A stretch of DNA of 22,770 nucleotides from a virus: the IMG/VR virus record IMGVR_UViG_3300020189_000073, positions 1-22,770 of that record; one strand, 5' to 3'. Position numbers and translations under genes: made by a program. The notes under the pieces were generated by a model that had not been told where the DNA came from, ran no database searches, and worked only from the letters and a program-made list of their open reading frames with translations. Shown here piece by piece: positions 18,815 to 22,770 of this stretch (the first letter of the stretch is position 1; each line of letters starts with the position of its first letter).

Positions 18815-18820
18815 CCTCCT

Positions 18821-19813
18821 ATGAGAGAACTACCTGAAGGATCGATCTCCTTCGCCGAAGCCGCCAAGCGATACCTCGCTTGGCGTGAACAACTGTTCAG
18901 CGCCAACACCGTGAAGAACGACCGGGTTGCGATTCGCCGCTTTGAGAAGGCCGTCGGCGAGGGCTGGTATCTGGACGAGATCACGCCAGACATCGGGTCA
19001 GCGTCCCTCCAATACGTTAGAGGGACGGTGGCTCCGACGACGGCGAACCAGTACTACTCACAGATGCAGGGATTCTGGAAGTGGTGCATCGACGAGGAAC
19101 TCGTCCCGCTCAACTTCAACCCGTTCCGCAACCAGCGGTGTCTCAAGGTTCAGAAGAAGGAGTACGAGCGCCTCCACCGGCACGAGTTCAGGCCCTTCAT
19201 AGAAGCCATCAGGAGGCCCGAGGACAGGATTTTGTGCAGCGTAGGTCTCTACCTATGCGTCCGGGCCAATGAGGTCTGCAGGATGCGTTTGAAGGACGTT
19301 AAACTAGAGGCTGGCTGGGCCGACGTGATCATCTCCAAGTCCTACGACGCGGACACCATGCCCATCCCCAACGAGCTGGACTCCGACCTCCGTCAGTGGC
19401 TCACCCACTACACCTCGATGGTCGGGCCACTCGACCCCGAAATGAAGTTGATCCCCTCGCCCGAGAGCAACGGCCACTACATGAAGTACCACCCGTACCG
19501 CTCACCAGCGAAGCCCGAACGCACGGTTCACCGTGCCGCCGAGGACTACGGCATCGAACTACCCAAGGGTCAAGGCGCACACTTCCTCCGCCGATCCGGC
19601 GCACGAGCATGGTTCGACGACCTCTGCGAGCAGGGCGTCGACAGTGCGCTCCGCACCGTCTCAGCCCACCTTCACCACGCCGACACCACCACGACGGAGG
19701 GCTACCTCGGCGTGTCCGGTGACCGGGCGAAGCGCAATCAACTCCTGCACCGTCGTACCATGTTCCCGTCAACAGAGACGGGCAACGTCGTGTACCTGCA
19801 GGAGGCAAAGTGA
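18821..19813 (+). CDS. int: Tyrosine-recombinase integrase, 330 aa
   Basis: This enzyme joins attP to a host attB site through a covalent 3'-phosphotyrosine. Residues 8-95 form the core-binding (SAM-like) domain (FAEAAKRYLAWREQ, ANQYYSQMQGFWKWC). The catalytic domain shows Arg148 in CVRANEVCRMRLKDV, Lys173 in IISKSYDADT, His254 and Arg257 in GAHFLRRSGARAWF, His285/286 in SAHLHHADTT, and the nucleophile Tyr295 in TEGYLG. All catalytic positions are present, so it looks active. The N-terminal arm-binding domain seems short or absent. The frame is open back to 18782, but that would place the start within the promoter, so ATG 18821 is used. It makes the phage temperate. Confidence 0.94.
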   Translation: MRELPEGSISFAEAAKRYLAWREQLFSANTVKNDRVAIRRFEKAVGEGWYLDEITPDIGSASLQYVRGTVAPTTANQYYSQMQGFWKWCIDEELVPLNFNPFRNQRCLKVQKKEYERLHRHEFRPFIEAIRRPEDRILCSVGLYLCVRANEVCRMRLKDVKLEAGWADVIISKSYDADTMPIPNELDSDLRQWLTHYTSMVGPLDPEMKLIPSPESNGHYMKYHPYRSPAKPERTVHRAAEDYGIELPKGQGAHFLRRSGARAWFDDLCEQGVDSALRTVSAHLHHADTTTTEGYLGVSGDRAKRNQLLHRRTMFPSTETGNVVYLQEAK

Positions 19814-20025
19814 GAGTCACCTCTATCGCGTGCGATAAGTGCGGGATCGCAGAGACCAAGCGCCCAGTGACCCAGTACTCCATGCGCCGGGGGACTCGCC
19901 GATGGACCGGCGAGTTGTGCGACAAGTGCTTCGACGCACTCCTCAAGGAATGGGATCCATCCGACCTGCCCCGAGGGCAGCACCGGATCGTCGAGACCAA
20001 GATGGAAGACATAGTCAAGGCATAA
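19810..20025 (+). CDS. Small zinc-binding protein downstream of integrase, 71 aa
   Basis: GTG 19810 overlaps the integrase stop (GTGA) and is preceded by GGAGG. The product contains IACDKCG and LCDKCFDALLKEW, two CxxC knuckles 24 residues apart around a Thr/Arg-rich stretch (TQYSMRRGTRRWTGE), followed by a charged C-terminus. Co-transcription with integrase suggests a role in excision control or regulation, but that is inference only: it does not look like a known recombination directionality factor. Confidence 0.75.
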   Translation: MRVTSIACDKCGIAETKRPVTQYSMRRGTRRWTGELCDKCFDALLKEWDPSDLPRGQHRIVETKMEDIVKA

Positions 20026-20070
20026 AAAAAAGCGGGGCGGAGACCGAAGTCTCCGCCCCAATTCTTTCTC
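20024..20070. terminator. Bidirectional intrinsic terminator
   Basis: GGGGCGGAGAC (20034-20044), loop CGAA and GTCTCCGCCCC (20049-20059) form a perfect 11-bp stem. On the minus strand it is followed by GC and eight T residues (complement of 20024-20031), ending the late structural operon. On the plus strand AATTCTTTCT follows, ending the integrase operon less strongly. Confidence 0.92.
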
Positions 20071-20278
20071 ACCAAGCAGTGAGATCCAGCAACCTCAACG
20101 TCGCCTCATCGAGTTGCCCGTGCGACTGCAATCCGTTGCTCGACTGGAAGCCCCTCAGGATCTCCACCAGCCCACGGTCCAGTTCATTCCCACCGGGAAT
20201 GTTCAGTCGCTGCCGAACCCTTCCCACTACCGGATCCGATCCGCCCTCCATCACGAACGGCACAAGCGACATACTCAC
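20069..20278 (-). CDS. Peptidoglycan-binding-domain-like protein, 69 aa
   Basis: The sequence DPVVGRVRQRLNIPGGNELD, then ILRGFQSSNGLQSHGQLDEA and TLRLLDL, follows the PG_binding_1 pattern (xVxxLQxxL ... FQxxxGLxxDGxxxxxTxxxL). Such domains anchor cell-wall enzymes or virion proteins to peptidoglycan. It consists of this one domain only. GTG 20278 overlaps the tail-protein stop (TAGTG) and has GGAG eight bases upstream. ATG 20272 is an alternative. It is the last late gene, ending directly at the terminator, and could be a detached cell-wall-targeting subunit of the lysin or tail. Confidence 0.72.
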   Translation of the reverse strand: MSMSLVPFVMEGGSDPVVGRVRQRLNIPGGNELDRGLVEILRGFQSSNGLQSHGQLDEATLRLLDLTAW

Positions 20279-22188
20279 TAACTCAACTCCACATCCACTG
20301 TCTGCAATTGAATGGTCACGATGCCGCCAAACCCATTAGTGAAAGACGGCGGGGAAGTCTGCTCAAATTGAACAGCGCGAACCACGCATATTCTCTCCTC
20401 ACCAGTCGAGAAGTCCTGAAGTAGACACGCGCCACCAGACTGCTCCAACTTCTCCAACGCCTGCAATCGCAGCCACGGATCCGTAGTGCGAACCACACCG
20501 TTGCTGTCCTCTTCCTCCTTGAAACACAGCAGCGGGAGAACAATCGTCCTCGACCGCAGCGGTGCTGGCAGCGCACGCAACTGCCACTCATCAAGAGTCG
20601 GACCCTTCGTGTCATCCACGTCATCCCGAGACAACGTCACCTTGATCTCAAACTCAGTGTCCGGCAGCAGGTTCGCCGACAAGGGCACGTTCAATACTTG
20701 ACCCAACGGAACGGAACCGAAGTCAGCGAACTCACCCTCCGGGTTCGACGCTCGCACACCAAGAACACCGCCAGTGTTCTGCGAGCGGATCGCGAACGAC
20801 ACCGGCTGCTTGTACTCAGTAGTACCGAAGCGGATCCACCCTGAGTAAAGCTCGCCCGTCGGGGCGAGCCGTGTCGCGTTCTCCGCAAACACCTTGCTGC
20901 TCGTCGTGATCAAGGCACGACCAGTAGTGCCGATGAAGGCGACAGAGACAGGCGTTCCCTCTGCGATAGATAAGTCAGACGCAAACGCGTAGAAGTCACC
21001 CACCGACTCGCCGAGGTCGATACGCCACAAGCCCTTCTGGCCCAGCCGCAACTCGGATCGAGTTGCGTACACATACTCACCATCGAACGTGACATCAGCG
21101 ATGTCATCCTCGATGCTCAACGGGCCGTAAATGAAACCAGTGCCGCTCGTGTTCTCCACTGCCACGCGGATGCCACGGTTCGTGGCAGCAATGACGTAAG
21201 TGTTCAGGTACGACTTCAACGCCCGGAGCGTCTCCCCGATGGGGAACTCCGCCGTCGTGATCGGCGTCAACATCGCACCGTTACCCGTGGTCGATGTGTC
21301 AATCGTGAACGACAGCACCTTCGACTGCACGCCAATCGTGATACCAACGAGGATCGCAGACGTGGCCTCGGCCACGGCAACGAAAGTCATGTCAGTGGAT
21401 GCGTACTCAAAACGCGAGTCACCTGTCGTCGTCGACAGGTCGACTGTCGCTGGCGGTGAGGATGGGTTACGAGCCAACTCAAACACGCGAGCAGGCAGCG
21501 GGTCCGTGATGTGGCAACCGACGATCAACCGATCCTTCACATAGCCGAGCGTCTGCACCGTCCACGCTCCACCCGGAGCGTCGTACAACTTCGTCACAGC
21601 AAGTGACGTGTCCACCTCGTAGATGCCGTCGGCTGCGCCGACGATTGCAGCGGAGCCATCAGTAGCCAACACCTGAGCCGTAGCAGTGAACGCGGTCACC
21701 TGCACGACCGTGTCAGTCGAAACCTGATACAAGTACAGGTTGCCTGAGTCGATGAACCAAGCGCCCAAGGAACACGTCTGCGCGTGCGAGCCACCATGCG
21801 ATGCCGCCTCATCGGTGTCCTTCAGCAGGGTCACCTGACCCTGCGTCCAGATGTCAATGTTCGCCGACTCCCTGTAACGGAACACGTCCGCATCGTCAGC
21901 GTCGTAAAACTCTGAGCCGCCACCTCGATGCCACGAGGTGGCCGACCGCAGCCACCAGTTCGACAGCGAGTTCTCACCAGCGGAAGCCTCTTGATCGACG
22001 CGCTCCTTCTGGTACTGCGTCGTCACGCGGGAGATGGCAGCAGAGTCAGACGCTGCACTCAACCACGGCTGGTTACCAATCGCGTAGTCCGCAGCGAACG
22101 AGCTGCGGTCGTAGCGAGCCAGCCGGTCGATGATGTCCTGACCGATAGCGAAAGGAATGTCATTGACAACTGCCTTATTCTCAGCCAC
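20278..22188 (-). CDS. Large virion protein, probable tail component with beta-propeller-like repeats, 636 aa
   Basis: The protein is long, acidic and beta-rich, with many short strands ending in aromatic/Gly turns (GNLYLYQVSTDTVVQVT, DGIYEVDTSLAVTKLYD, LGYVKDRLIVGCHI, GEYVYATRSELRLGQKGLWR). That pattern suggests a beta-propeller or stacked beta-sandwich. The C-terminal quarter (GWIRFGTTEYKQPVSFAIRS, PDTEFEIKVTLSRDDVDDTK) resembles a carbohydrate-binding or fibre-attached domain. No enzymatic motif is seen. Position in the late operon and size point to a minor tail or host-recognition protein (inference). It starts with GTG directly after the preceding TAG, with GGAAG upstream. Confidence 0.78.
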   Translation of the reverse strand: MAENKAVVNDIPFAIGQDIIDRLARYDRSSFAADYAIGNQPWLSAASDSAAISRVTTQYQKERVDQEASAGENSLSNWWLRSATSWHRGGGSEFYDADDADVFRYRESANIDIWTQGQVTLLKDTDEAASHGGSHAQTCSLGAWFIDSGNLYLYQVSTDTVVQVTAFTATAQVLATDGSAAIVGAADGIYEVDTSLAVTKLYDAPGGAWTVQTLGYVKDRLIVGCHITDPLPARVFELARNPSSPPATVDLSTTTGDSRFEYASTDMTFVAVAEATSAILVGITIGVQSKVLSFTIDTSTTGNGAMLTPITTAEFPIGETLRALKSYLNTYVIAATNRGIRVAVENTSGTGFIYGPLSIEDDIADVTFDGEYVYATRSELRLGQKGLWRIDLGESVGDFYAFASDLSIAEGTPVSVAFIGTTGRALITTSSKVFAENATRLAPTGELYSGWIRFGTTEYKQPVSFAIRSQNTGGVLGVRASNPEGEFADFGSVPLGQVLNVPLSANLLPDTEFEIKVTLSRDDVDDTKGPTLDEWQLRALPAPLRSRTIVLPLLCFKEEEDSNGVVRTTDPWLRLQALEKLEQSGGACLLQDFSTGEERICVVRAVQFEQTSPPSFTNGFGGIVTIQLQTVDVELS

Positions 22189-22473
22189 CTAGCACTTCCA
22201 CTTCCGTCGAGCCTTACGCAAACGAGAGTTCGGATCCTTCGCAGCATTCGGGAACTTCTTCATCTGACCGAGACTGCGAGCGCAGTAAGAACGCTTACGA
22301 GGGCCACCGCCCGGTTGCGGTGGCTTCAGGTTGCTCCCCTCGGCTTTCGCCGAGGCACGTCCCTTCGCGTTCAAGCCACCCTCGGGGTCTTGTCCCTCCG
22401 AGCGAGTCCACGCAGCAGTCTTGTACTTCTTCTTTTTCTTTGAGCCGGGGCGACGGTCAGGCAATCTAGCCAT
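22189..22473 (-). CDS. Basic DUF6321-like protein, 94 aa
   Basis: The sequence combines EGGLNAKGRASAKAEGSNLK, RKRSYCARSLGQMKKFPNAA and DPNSRLRKARRKWKC. This order (GGLNxKGRxS, SFCARxxGM, DPxSRxxxALRxWxC) is the signature I associate with DUF6321, found mainly in marine and podovirus-like phages. The function is unknown. The strongly basic N-terminus (PGSKKKKKYK) suggests nucleic-acid contact, possibly as a virion or ejected protein. The start overlaps the upstream gene by eight bases. Confidence 0.75.
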   Translation of the reverse strand: MARLPDRRPGSKKKKKYKTAAWTRSEGQDPEGGLNAKGRASAKAEGSNLKPPQPGGGPRKRSYCARSLGQMKKFPNAAKDPNSRLRKARRKWKC

Positions 22474-22770
22474 ACAGTTTCTTCCGCCAAGCCTTCTTCA
22501 ACCGCCGATCCTTCGTCAGGATCGGCAACGGCCACAGGCGCTCATCCCGCTGCGCCCTCTCCGTGAACGAGATGTGAATGTGTTGGTAGTGACCCCAATT
22601 ACCCGGACGCCACTTCCACCACTTACTGCGGTAAGTGCCAGACGCGAGCCGACCCTCGTACACGACGTACTTGACGCGCTTGCTACCCGGCAGGCCGGAT
22701 GCTGCATACGCACGCAACTGGTCGGCGAGTTTCCTCGCCGCCCTACCGTTGCGCCACTTGCCCTTGCCCA
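22466..22770 (-). CDS. Cell-wall peptidase-like protein (5' part beyond the window)
   Basis: The frame is open to the right edge, so the gene starts outside. The visible 100 residues include KYVVYEGRLASGTYRSKWW and WRPGNWGHYQHIHISF. A tryptophan-rich strand followed by an HxH near HIHISF matches the C-terminal active-site region of M15/VanY-like D-Ala peptidase domains in phage endolysins (typically HxDHVHVSF). The end is basic (RRLKKAWRKKLYG). It probably encodes an endolysin or tail-associated peptidase. Without the N-terminal Zn-binding half this is provisional. Confidence 0.65.
   Translation of the reverse strand, partial: GKGKWRNGRAARKLADQLRAYAASGLPGSKRVKYVVYEGRLASGTYRSKWWKWRPGNWGHYQHIHISFTERAQRDERLWPLPILTKDRRLKKAWRKKLYG

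Larger units (their letters stand above)
18493..18820. other. Integrase/regulator divergent control region
   Basis: No gene is apparent in these 328 bases. They contain a hairpin (CCGACGC at 18559-18565, CCAT, GCGTCGG at 18570-18576), a leftward promoter candidate, two DnaA-box-like sequences in 10-base phase, an AT-rich stretch at about 18655-18715, three CTGCATT repeats, and the integrase promoter. This is where attP, an immunity operator or a replication origin would be expected. I could not identify an attP core by eye because no tRNA-like segment is present. Confidence 0.7.

Overview
The window is the non-structural half, plus both edges of the structural half, of a temperate tailed phage whose host is very probably an actinobacterium. 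The evidence is uniformly high GC, frequent GTG starts, a WhiB-family Fe-S protein, a proteasome/HslV-like peptidase, starts that look leaderless, two DnaA-box sequences of the actinobacterial type and a tyrosine integrase. No rRNA, tRNA, CRISPR array or insertion sequence was recognised. The portal gene runs off the left edge and a cell-wall peptidase-like gene runs off the right edge, both on the minus strand. That fits a circular map in which the head and tail genes lie outside the window (inference).

Layout. (1) 1-3650, minus: portal and large terminase. (2) 3651-4114: divergent intergenic region with a strong hairpin and G-rich tracts. (3) 4115-10099, plus: sixteen mostly small genes, including a C5 cytosine methyltransferase, a DUF932 protein, a one-helix membrane protein and several Cys-rich microproteins, closed by a strong terminator at 10104-10144. 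(4) 10157-17847, minus: a tightly overlapping replication/recombination operon. In transcription order it holds an unknown protein, a RecB/Cas4-like nuclease split in two around a zinc-ribbon ORF, a second zinc-ribbon protein, a DnaB/RecA-like ATPase, WhiB, a resolvase-like nuclease, the primase zinc-finger domain, another PD-(D/E)XK nuclease, a proteasome-like Ntn hydrolase, a lysozyme-like protein, a 33-aa zinc ribbon, two unknown proteins, the primase TOPRIM domain, an unknown protein, a 3'-5' exonuclease and a sigma-region-4-like protein. (5) 18076-18492, minus: a DNA-binding regulator candidate. (6) 18493-18820: control region with DnaA boxes and CTGCATT repeats. (7) 18821-20025, plus: integrase and a small zinc protein. 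(8) 20034-20059: bidirectional terminator. (9) 20069-22770, minus: the end of the late operon, with a peptidoglycan-binding protein, a large tail protein, a DUF6321-like basic protein and the peptidase-like gene.

The most striking features are: a family of related structured leaders, most with two covarying hairpins, placed directly before the ribosome-binding sites of the plus-strand small genes; a Cas4/RecB-type nuclease whose four putative Fe-S cysteines and catalytic residues are spread over two ORFs with a third gene between them; a phage-encoded proteasome-like peptidase that keeps the family's catalytic positions; a primase split into two distant genes; and an operator-like CTGCATT repeat set that brackets the integrase promoter and recurs at the start of the early operon.

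Many start codons given here lie inside longer open frames. They were chosen from Shine-Dalgarno spacing and from the recurring ATGA/GTGA stop-start overlaps.
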